From Paulinella micropora (Eukaryota > Cercozoa > Imbricatea > Euglyphida > Paulinellidae): a stretch of 64,000 nt of DNA. This document shows, piece by piece, positions 1 to 7,637 of the stretch; position 1 is the first letter of the stretch; every line of letters begins with the position of its first letter. The stretch covers positions 27,950 to 91,949 of the forward strand of contig WBZZ01005955.1 of assembly GCA_019918135.1 (NCBI GenBank), given 5' to 3'. The notes beneath the pieces are model-generated. The model worked only from the letters and a program-made list of their open reading frames with translations. It searched no databases and was not told the origin of the DNA. Both the position numbers and the translations under genes were made by a program.

Positions 1-1
1 G

Positions 2-316
2 AGAGTGGAACTTTTGCGCGCAAGAAAGCAAGATGATCACTTGTGGGTGGGCGATACATTGCCTGCCCAACCATCCCTGACTTTTGTTCCTGTCAGCTTT
101 CTTGACCTTCCTTGCATCGTTGCTCCGGTTCCAAACACGCACACTCGATTCCATTTCATGGAATTAGATATCAGTGACTATCTGCCACGGGAATTGAAAG
201 AAGAAATCGATCGTCGTGAAGGAGAAGATGATGAACAGAAAGACGGCGTCGCAGAGGAAGAGGAAGTTCAAGAATTAGATGAAGAAGATGATGTTGAAGA
301 AGAAGAAGAAGAATAA
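2..316 (+). CDS. C-terminal end of an unrecognised acidic protein (partial)
   Basis: The frame is open from the left edge to TAA at 314-316, so the true start lies outside the window. About 60 ordinary residues with several prolines and aromatics are followed by a tail almost entirely of Glu and Asp. I do not recognise the family. Base composition is that of the AT-rich flank, not of the GC-rich block, so this is more likely a host or transposon gene than a viral one. Confidence 0.4.
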   Translation, partial: RVELLRARKQDDHLWVGDTLPAQPSLTFVPVSFLDLPCIVAPVPNTHTRFHFMELDISDYLPRELKEEIDRREGEDDEQKDGVAEEEEVQELDEEDDVEEEEEE

Positions 317-540
317 GAAGACATGTATGATGACCGACGTGAAGAAGAGGAAGAAGGTGGAAGAAATGTATGATGACAGAAACGAAGACGGAGTGGAGCA
401 ATGAGCAAAAAAATAAAAAAGTTAATTTACTTACTCGTTAAACGTGTTACATACTTACTAGTTAAAGGCGTTCTTGGTATTAAAATGATTACACTGCATT
501 GATATTACTGTTTATCAATGCATACACTGAACTACCCATT
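317..540. other. AT-rich spacer
   Basis: GAA/GAT-rich sequence continues the acidic repeat after the stop and then becomes plain AT-rich DNA. I see no gene here. Confidence 0.5.
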
Positions 541-1090
541 TCAATGCATGCATTGAAAATCAATGCATGCATTGAAAGTCAATGTATGCATTGAAAAGAC
601 ACATTTCAATGCATGCATTGACATTTTAATGCATGCATTGAAAATCAATGCATGCAGTGAAATACACATTTCTGTGCTGCATTGACATTTTAATGCATGC
701 ATTGAAAATCAATGCATGCATTGATATGTGCTGCATTGACATTTTAATGCATGCATTGAAAATCAATGCATGCATTGATCTGTGCTGCATTGATATTTGA
801 ATGCATACATTGAAATTCAATGCATGCATTGAAATTCAATGCATGCATTGAAACACACATTTCTGTGCTGCATTGACATTTCAATGCATGCATTGAAATC
901 AATGCATGCATTGATCGGTGCTGCATTGAAATTTTAATGCATGCATTGAAAATCAATGCATGCATTGAAACACACATTTCACATTTCAATGCATGCATTG
1001 AAACGTCAATTCGAAGTTTCAATGCTTGCATTGAAATTTCAATGCACTGCATTGAAATTTCAATGCACTGCATTGACATCCCGTGTCATA
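541..1090. repeat. Palindromic satellite built on TCAATGCATGCATTGA
   Basis: About fifteen copies of ATGCATGCAT, most inside the 16-base perfect palindrome TCAATGCATGCATTGA, are separated by short A/T-rich spacers such as GAAAA and GACATTTTA. Degenerate copies (ATGTATGCAT, ATGCACTGCAT) lie at the edges and between units. The ORFs that cross it only encode repeats and are not genes. Confidence 0.9.
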
Positions 1091-2218
1091 GTGAACTCAT
1101 CCAACGTTAACACACTTGGACCTGCCAACGTAAGTTAAGGCTTCATTTACTCCCTTTGGAAGATGAAATTAAATATCATGATTAATTATATATGTAGTTA
1201 TAATTCTGAGAAATGACCCAATCATGCTTTGTTAAAAATATGTCATATTTTCAGAACTAGTGAAAGATCACCATCACAATTTTCTGGTTGAGATTCATTA
1301 ATGTTACCTATCCGGTCCTGCAGCTGAACCGTGCGCGCCGGCAATTTTCCAACCAAAACCACGTGGCAAATATGACAGATTTTTTTTAAGTGTCTTTTGG
1401 TTAGACTGTGTTTGTAAAACTTAATTTCTTTGCACAACTTACTAAAGCTTTGTTCCTTGCAAATGACACAACACTAAAAAGTATGTCATATTTTTTATTA
1501 CAATTCAACAAAGGTGCTTCATGAAATCAGTGAAGCATCTCACATCAACTTGTGAGAAAATGTTACTAGTAGGAAAGAAGTTGATTAAACAGAAAAAAAA
1601 ATGTTAAACAAATGAAAAAATTTGACATGATTGAGATACAGCAGCCTGTGACGAATTTTGTGAAACGTTGTAACACCAATGTCTGCATGTTTGGCAAAAT
1701 TTTGTTACAATTTTTTCTGCTTACACATCAATTCATTTAGGATGCATCAACTAGGAATCACTTGACATACAACTTTGAACCAGACGCTTCATCGCGACGC
1801 TGTTGCTCTAAAGCTTCAAAGAATTTTGGCTCTAAATTGTGAAAAGTGAGTTATTAATCTCACATCGGGTCGTTAATTCTGCTCAAATATAGATTTTTGT
1901 TTCTCAGTAAAATGTTTTTAAGACACTAAAGTGATTTTTACACCCTCAAATATGTGTTCTCAACACAGACACCTGAAAAAATCTGTAAATCAAGTTCAAA
2001 TTGTTTTTCAGAAAATTAAAATATGATATATTCCATGACACGACTGCTTTTGAGTCGACAATCAGTTTAATCAAAGCGCTAAAGTAGTTTATGCTAACTT
2101 TTTTTTTATGACTGAATAAACTCAGTCAATTTTCAATTTTTGATTGTAAAAAAATATGCTGGCACCGTTTCAATCCTACTAAAACCTTAAAAAACAAGCA
2201 TGTTTTCCAGCATGCTCA
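1091..2218. other. AT-rich DNA without a recognisable gene
   Basis: Composition is AT-rich with many A and T runs. I see no ORF with convincing protein character, no tRNA-like cloverleaf and no transposon terminus. Confidence 0.5.
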
Positions 2219-2368
2219 TTATTTTTTTGAAGCAGTTGCCCTGTTTTTTTGATAATATTCTTTTGATCTCATAAGTGCTTTCTCTTTATTTCTTATCTGA
2301 TATTCTCTCATGCGTTCAGCATGTTTTGCCCTTGCCTCCTCCGCAGCATATGTAGGTTTTCTACCCAT
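2219..2368 (-). CDS. Small basic protein, 49 residues
   Basis: An ATG (complement of 2366-2368) opens a 49-codon frame ending in TAA (complement of 2219-2221). The peptide is strongly basic and helix-prone, with Arg/Lys/Glu spacing and the string KEYYQKNR, and almost no hydrophobic core. Similar short basic helices occur at the start of DNA-binding and transposon proteins. Codon use follows the AT-rich flank. It could be a remnant N-terminus of a mobile-element protein or a chance ORF; the clean composition favours a real or once-real gene. Confidence 0.4.
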   Translation of the reverse strand: MGRKPTYAAEEARAKHAERMREYQIRNKEKALMRSKEYYQKNRATASKK

Positions 2369-2790
2369 TTATATAAACTCGTTATATAGCAAAAATCGTT
2401 CGTGATTTTTTTTATATATTATATTGAACAAATCTGGTCATGTGAGCGCTTTTTTTGCATTGATACTTTGTTTGTGAGAACGTCTTAAATCTGTTTTTGG
2501 ACGTTGTAAAACTAACTAAATTTTTTTCAACATTTCTTAGCTTTTAGTTAGATCAAGAACTTAAGTTAATGTCTGGAAATGAAATTTGAAGGTCCATGAT
2601 GAGTTTAATAAGTTTTAAAACATTAAAAATGAAAAAAATGTTGACGTAGAGATGCATGATCTTGTCATGAATTGCATTTTATTTGATTCTTGTTGTGTGA
2701 TTCAGTTTAAATTTGTCTTTCTTTTGGTTTTTTAAGTCATGTGTGGTTGTGTCTGAAATGTTAGCATGTGATGTGTAATTTTAATTGTAA
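2369..2790. other. AT-rich end of the flank
   Basis: This AT-rich stretch ends at about 2,790, where the sequence abruptly becomes purine-rich and then GC-rich. No gene is seen. Confidence 0.5.
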
Positions 2791-2830
2791 GGGAGAGAAG
2801 GAGAGGGCCACCATATTGGCCAGCCAAGCC
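2780..2830. other. Junction between AT-rich flank and GC-rich block
   Basis: Within about 40 bases the DNA passes from T-rich sequence through GGGAGAGAAGGAGAGG into a G8 run and continuous GC-rich DNA that lasts to the right edge. This is the best candidate for the left end of an integrated viral genome. The other end is outside the window, so no target duplication can be tested. A compositional island inside one genome is the alternative. Confidence 0.55.
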
Positions 2831-2944
2831 GGGGGGGGCTGCACAATGTTGGGCCGCGGGGAGGGGGGGGGGAGAAGGGAGAAGGGAGAAGGGAGAGGGG
2901 AGAGGGGAGGGGGGAGTTTGGGAAAAAAAGGCAGCCGATCCATC

Positions 2945-3165
2945 CGGCCTAGGGTGTACAACAGGGAGCCACCCGACCGGAAAGGCCGGATCCTTTCTGC
3001 CACCCGACCAGGCCGGCAGGGTTTTTCTTGCCACCCGACCGGAAGGGTCAGGCCTCTCTCGCCACCCGGCCAGAAAAGGGGGGTTTTTCCTGCCACCCGA
3101 CCAGGCCCGCAGGGTTCTTCTTGCCACCCGACTAGGCCAGCAGGGTTTTTCCTGCTATCGCCCTG
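2945..3165. repeat. Tandem repeat of about 33 bases, core TGCCACCCGACC
   Basis: At least five imperfect units carry TGCCACCCGACC, then a GGCCGGCAGGG-like stretch and TTTTTC. The array sits about 150 bases inside the GC-rich block, where a terminal repeat of a viral genome would be expected. Overlapping long ORFs on the minus strand simply translate the repeat. Confidence 0.75.
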
Positions 3166-3552
3166 CCGATCCAAGGGCCCGGCCTGTTCTGCCACTCCTT
3201 TGGGCCGGGCGGAGCAGACCCCCTTGCCACCGCCCGGTCGTGGTACCAGGCTAGCTACACTCACTCGCCTCCGTACGGGCCCGTAGCCCACGGGCTGCCG
3301 GGCGGGGAGGGAGGGGGCGGCCACGGCGTGCCCCCGGTGGCCGGGAGTGGGCAAGGGGGCGGCGGCGCCCTCCCCACGCACAGTCTGCGGCCTGCCCACG
3401 GGCCCGCCCACGGGCCTGCCCACGGGCCTGCCCGCGGGCGTGCGGCTGGGGGCGTGCGGCAGGGGCGTGCCGCTCCTTCCCCGCGCTCCGCGGGCAGACA
3501 CTGGCCGGCGTGTGTTCTGGCAGACACGGCAAAAAGCCAGTGCAGCCTGTCC

Positions 3553-4374
3553 ATGCCCCGGCACGGGCCCGCTGACGAGTACGCCGAGGTCTTCCGTGCT
3601 TGGCAGGGCTGTGCCTCGGCCGGCCACTACGTGCTGCGCGAGGTGTTACTGACCCTGGACGGCGGACGGGCGCCGGCCGACGCCGGCCTAGCCGTGCTAG
3701 GGTCCGAGTACTTCGAACTCCTGCCAGACGCGGACGCCGCCGTGGCCGCCTGGTGCGAAGCCGAGTACGAGTGTACCCTGCCGGCCTGCTGTGACGTCCG
3801 TGACCCCGAGTACCGTAATGAGGCCCGGGCACGGGAGGACGAGCCAGACGACGAGGACGACGAACAGGACGAAGAAGATGAACAGGACGAGGACGACGAA
3901 CAGGACGAACCCGACGAGCCAGACGACGAAGCAGGGGGAGCGGAGACCGACGACGACGGGGAGGAGGAGGCCGCGCGCGAACTCGTCGCGCGCCTGCCGT
4001 CCTGCCTCAGCCGCTACGACCTCACCGAGGCCCACCGCGGGCACTGCCTGTGCGGCAAGCCCGTCAACAGCCTGCACGTGGTCCGGCACGTCGGCACGCA
4101 GCGAGTCTTCTTTGTGGGCAGCCGCTGCGCGCGCTTGTTCCGGGTGGCACCCGCTACCCGGACGGGCCGCCCCAAGCGCAAGTGCACGCAGAAGCCCGTG
4201 GCGGCGCCGGCCAGGCGCGTGCGGGCCCGTCGCAGCGCACGGCCGGCGCCCGCCGCCGCCCGACCGGCAGCCCTGGCCGGCGGTGCACCGGACACCGCGC
4301 CAGACTTTGCGCGCCGCGTGCTGCTCGAGGTGGGGCTGGCCTTGGTCGGGCTCGCCCAACGCGCCGCGACCTGA
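3553..4374 (+). CDS. Protein with acidic linker and CxCG...GSxC zinc-type motif
   Basis: The frame is open further upstream, but 3553 is the first good ATG after a GC-repeat stretch, giving 273 residues. An N-terminal domain is followed by a long Asp/Glu linker, then a short conserved unit with CLCGK, a His pair and VGSRCARLF, then a basic, proline-rich tail. The C-x-CGK...GS-x-C-x-x-F pattern recurs in small zinc-binding units of giant viruses, phages and amoebae and suggests nucleic-acid or protein binding; the role is unknown. TGA at 4372-4374 is followed by AATAAA at 4427. Confidence 0.65.
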   Translation: MPRHGPADEYAEVFRAWQGCASAGHYVLREVLLTLDGGRAPADAGLAVLGSEYFELLPDADAAVAAWCEAEYECTLPACCDVRDPEYRNEARAREDEPDDEDDEQDEEDEQDEDDEQDEPDEPDDEAGGAETDDDGEEEAARELVARLPSCLSRYDLTEAHRGHCLCGKPVNSLHVVRHVGTQRVFFVGSRCARLFRVAPATRTGRPKRKCTQKPVAAPARRVRARRSARPAPAAARPAALAGGAPDTAPDFARRVLLEVGLALVGLAQRAAT

Positions 4375-4426
4375 CACCGGGGCACGGAACGGAGAGCAGA
4401 GACGGGGGCAGAGGGCCCGGCCACAC

Positions 4427-4432
4427 AATAAA
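4427..4432 (+). terminator. Poly(A) signal AATAAA
   Basis: It lies 53 bases after the stop of the CxCG protein gene. Confidence 0.7.
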
Positions 4433-4550
4433 AACTAACAGGTTACGCTTTTCTTTAGTACTGGGGGGCCCAGGTAGCGGTCACGCGCGGGGCAGAGAGC
4501 CCGGGCAGAGAGCCCCCACCACCGGCTACTCTTTTTCGGCCGGGGCCACA

Positions 4551-5801
4551 CTAGCAGTCACCGCCGTGGTGTGCGGCCGCCCGCTCACGCTCGTGCCAGA
4601 CGCCCAGGAGGCCGGACCACCGCACGCCGCCGGGCGCCAGGACTAGGGGCCCCAGCAGGTCGTCCACGACCGACACCGCGGCTTCGGCGTCCTCATCAGC
4701 GCAGTAGTCGCTGAGCGAGCCGTCGTCGCCGTCCTCCTGCTGGTAGATGATGTTGATCTGACCCGCGGCGTCGGCGATGGCCCAGATGAACACCGAGGAC
4801 AGGCACACGGCCGGCACGGAGTAGTAGCCAGAGCACGACGGGATCAGCGCGATGGGTAGGTACAGCGTCCAGATCCAAACCGCCGTGTACGCGAACAGCT
4901 GGACCGCGCGCGAGATTTCCCTGGTCGAGTGGACCGACACCGTGATCACCTGCTGCTCCAGGCGCTCGACACAGGCCTTGACACGCCAGTTCAGGCCCGC
5001 GCGCACGTGTGGCTCCGCGAGGCTGATGCACCCGTACAGCACGGACACGTAACTGAGCAGCCAAGAGAATTCGTCCCGGTGCGCGGCGCCCTCGGGGGCC
5101 GCCTCGGCCGGGCGCCGCAGCAGGGGCGCTCGCTCTGAGCTCGCGCCCCGCGCCGAGTTAGGCTCGAGCCCGTAGAATGCCTGCACGGCCGGGGCTACGC
5201 GCGCTGGGGAGTACCGGCCCCCGTGGTGCAGGCGGTGCGCGTGGCTGAATTGGGGGCCCTGGATTTCCCCGGGCAGCCCCGCCTTGAGATGCCGGGCGGT
5301 GTGTTGGCTGCAGCCCCGTGCCGAGCGGCCGCGCGCGATGGCTAGGTGCAGCCGGGGGAGGCAGCGCAGGTGGCACAGCGCGTGCACCACCAGGGCCGTC
5401 ACCACGTCGCGCTGCCCGACCGCGACGTGCATCCGCTCGCGGTCGAAGGCCAGCGCCGTCGCTACCACGTTCTGCAACAGAGCCTTGAATTCACGGATGT
5501 TTTCGGTCCGTCGGCTCTGGGCGTTGGCGTAGACGGAACTGGTGAAGAAGCTGACGGCCGTCAGGATGGCAGCCGGCACGTTCTGGTTGATGTTGGGCAG
5601 CGTCACGGTGCCCCGGAGCGTGAGCCACGTCAGGACAGCGGTATACACGGCTATGGTCAGCAGCCGCGCCAGGGACAAGACGAAGGGATTCCAGCGCAGG
5701 CCGTACTTCACCTCCCGCCATCCGCCGCGCAGCCACCCGCCGCACTTGTCTCGCAGCCACTGCCGCTCGGCCGGCGGTGGCCAGCAGCGCGTAGGCGGCA
5801 T
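4551..5801 (-). CDS. Bestrophin-like membrane protein
   Basis: ATG at 5801 gives 416 residues; the frame stays open upstream only because stops are rare in GC-rich DNA and that part overlaps the HNH gene. Near the N-terminus are hydrophobic segments and an Arg/Asn-rich stretch after AVSFFTSSVYA, resembling the pore-helix region of bestrophin and UPF0187 channels. The last third has a hydrophobic LYLPIALIP segment, then a further membrane segment and an acidic DG-SLSDYC tail, as in that family. Bestrophins are anion channels of eukaryotic and bacterial membranes. Assignment is from pattern only, and other four-helix membrane proteins are possible. Confidence 0.5.
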   Translation of the reverse strand: MPPTRCWPPPAERQWLRDKCGGWLRGGWREVKYGLRWNPFVLSLARLLTIAVYTAVLTWLTLRGTVTLPNINQNVPAAILTAVSFFTSSVYANAQSRRTENIREFKALLQNVVATALAFDRERMHVAVGQRDVVTALVVHALCHLRCLPRLHLAIARGRSARGCSQHTARHLKAGLPGEIQGPQFSHAHRLHHGGRYSPARVAPAVQAFYGLEPNSARGASSERAPLLRRPAEAAPEGAAHRDEFSWLLSYVSVLYGCISLAEPHVRAGLNWRVKACVERLEQQVITVSVHSTREISRAVQLFAYTAVWIWTLYLPIALIPSCSGYYSVPAVCLSSVFIWAIADAAGQINIIYQQEDGDDGSLSDYCADEDAEAAVSVVDDLLGPLVLAPGGVRWSGLLGVWHERERAAAHHGGDC

Positions 5802-6138
5802 GCGTCGTCCCGGGGAAGGGACCCGGAAAGAAGGCCGGGGGGTGCTTTCAGAGGCCCGGAAAGCAGGCCGGGGGGGGGCGCTTTCAGAGGCCCGGAAGAG
5901 AAGGCCCGGGGGGGGGGGGACTTGCAGAGCCGTGGGCGCACGGAGGAAGGGGGAGGCGTGGCGGCAAACCGCCGGCCGGGCCGGCCAGGGAAGGGGGGGG
6001 AGGCGCCGGGGGGGGGGGAGAAGGGAGGGCGGGCGGGGAGCGCCGGGGGCGCGTGGGCTGGCGGGGGGGCCAGAACCGGGGCCGGAGCAGAGCGCCTTCC
6101 CTCCTTGCCTGGCTCCGCTAGCCCGCCCGCCCTGCCTG
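5802..6138. other. Divergent spacer with G-rich imperfect repeats
   Basis: The spacer between the bestrophin-like and HNH genes has several copies of a CAGAGGCCCGGAA unit and G-runs of up to ten. It probably carries both promoters. No gene is seen. Confidence 0.5.
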
Positions 6139-7637
6139 ATGCCCGAGGGCGCTGCCGACGGAGCGCCCGCGGCCCGCCGCCGCGACGCACCCCCGCACGC
6201 GGCCCGCCGCCGGGGAGACCTGTGGGCCATCCCCGACTTCTTGGCGGAGGCGCGGGGTTGTTCGTTGCCGCACGCACAGCGGCTGTACCGGAAGATCCGC
6301 CCCCAGCTGGTGGCCGGCGGCGGGGGGGCGAGCATCCAGAGCCTCCGCTTCCCGCGCGCGTCCGGCCGGGGGCTGTCGGCCCCCGTGGATTGTGCGACGG
6401 TGGCCACCCTCCGTGACGTCCTGGCCTGCCTGCCCCCGCCCAAGCCGAAGCGGAGCCCCCGCGCTGCTGCTGCCCCGGGGGGCGCCGGTCCCACGTGGCG
6501 GGAGGCGGAGCTGGCTAGCCAGGTACGGCGGCGCCGGGGGGGCTACTACTGCGCGGCCGACGCGGTGTGCGTGGCGGCGGGCCTGGCCCCAAGGGAGGCG
6601 GCGCGGCTGTACTGGCTAGTGAAGCAGGCCCACGCCAGCCCCGCCCTGCTGGCGAGGGCCCGGCCGCTGGCCTTCGCCTGCCAGCCCAGCACCTACGTCG
6701 ACTGCTACGCCTGGCCGGACCTAGTCCAGTTCCTGCGGCTGGCACTCGCCCTCACCGCGCCCGCGGCGCCCGGGGGTGCCCCGGCCGCACCGGCGGCCCC
6801 GGGCGGGGGGGCGTCGCCCCGGGCGCCGCCGGCGGCGGCGGAGGCGGTGTCCTCGGGCCGGGCGTCGCCCGGGCGGCCCCGGCGGCCCCGCCGCCAGGAG
6901 CGCCCCCGGCGGTAGAAGAGGAGGAGGCGCTGCCGGCGGTGGAGCTGCGCGCTACCCTACGGGTCCTGCGCGCCAAGTACTCGCCGGCGGAGGTTGAGAC
7001 CAGGCCCGTGTACCTTGGCTTTATTCCAGACTTGGCGAATATACCTCAGGCCCTGAGCCGCGCCCAGGCCCGGAGGTGGGTCCTAGCCAACCGCGCCCAT
7101 GCCAGCCTGCGGGCCTACTTCGACGACCAAGGTCTTCCCCCCTTCCTCTGGGTGCAGGTGTGTGTGTGCGTGCGCGTGTGTGTGTGTGTGTGTGTGCAGC
7201 TCCGCCCCTCCCGGGGGGGGAGAGAGGCAGGGGGGCTATTACCCAGGGGTTGTGCTGCTAACTATACACCCCCCGGCACTCTCCCGCCCGGGCGCGGCCG
7301 GTGCTGTGCAGGCCGGCGGCGCGTCCCCTTCCACCTGGACCACATCGTGCCCAGCCGTCTCGGGGGCTTCGACCATCCGCGCAACTACGCCATCATGCCC
7401 GAGATCTTCAACCAGCGCTTCGGCTCTTGGTTCATGCCAGCCAAAACACAGTACCTAGGTCCGCTCTTCCCCCCTTCTTTCCTGCCCCGCCCCCCTGTCT
7501 CCGACCCACGTCCTGGCTTCCGCGCTGTGTCCTGAGCAGGTTCCGCCGCCACTAGACAGGCGCTGCGGTTCGCCGCCTACGTGCGTCAGAAGAGCCTGCA
7601 GGAGCTAGACCTGACGGACTTGCCCCTGCTGGCTTAG
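6139..7637 (+). CDS. HNH endonuclease-like protein, four exons
   Basis: ATG at 6139. The reading is continuous only if three introns are removed: 6776-6897, 7132-7311 and 7459-7539. All are GT...AG and all are phase 1 with a G before the donor. The first two exons have two copies of a small domain (YYCAADAVCVAAGL type) related to the KilA-N/Bro-like domain of the 53,175 gene. Exon 3 has the HNH core HLDHIVPSRLGG and then HPRNYAIMPE; exon 4 completes the C-terminus through LRFAAYVRQK, ending in TAG. Similar HNH proteins occur in algae and giant viruses. It probably cuts DNA and may be mobile or regulatory. A CAG|GTGTGT donor at 7158 is stronger on paper but breaks the frame. The stop overlaps that of the convergent protease gene by two bases. 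Confidence 0.75.
6776..6897 (+). other. Intron 1 of HNH gene
   Basis: GT at 6776 and AG at 6896-6897, phase 1, 122 bases. Removing it joins two frames of the same protein. Confidence 0.55.
7132..7311 (+). other. Intron 2 of HNH gene with TG microsatellite
   Basis: GT at 7132 and AG at 7310-7311, phase 1, 180 bases. A CTAAC branch-point-like sequence and a pyrimidine stretch precede the acceptor. A TG repeat runs from about 7158 to 7196 inside the intron. Confidence 0.55.
7459..7539 (+). other. Intron 3 of HNH gene
   Basis: GT at 7459 and AG at 7538-7539, phase 1, 81 bases, with a long pyrimidine tract. Splicing gives the conserved C-terminal helix of the HNH family and a stop at 7635. Confidence 0.7.

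Noticed and set aside
541-1090. Possible CRISPR array
   Set aside because: The spacers are short, alike and A/T-rich, not unique, and there are no cas-like genes; the DNA is eukaryotic in character.
626-1138. ORFs rich in MHALKF or SMQCIE on both strands
   Set aside because: They are translations of the palindromic satellite and have no independent protein character.
2732-3832. Long overlapping ORFs on both strands over the junction repeats
   Set aside because: Stops are rare in this GC-rich repeat; the frames follow the repeat unit and none has a start with a plausible fold.
3697-4428. Minus-strand ORFs opposite the CxCG protein
   Set aside because: They are mirror frames of an Asp/Glu-rich coding region (poly-Val/Leu/Phe), a typical shadow.
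5346-6416. Plus-strand ORF of 356 codons opposite the bestrophin-like gene
   Set aside because: It is antisense to a coherent membrane-protein frame and is made of Arg/Gly/Pro-rich sequence.
7158-7311. Alternative intron using the CAG|GTGTGT donor at 7158
   Set aside because: Joined to the 7,311 acceptor it puts the HNH core out of frame, so the 7132 donor was preferred; kept as a possible minor form.
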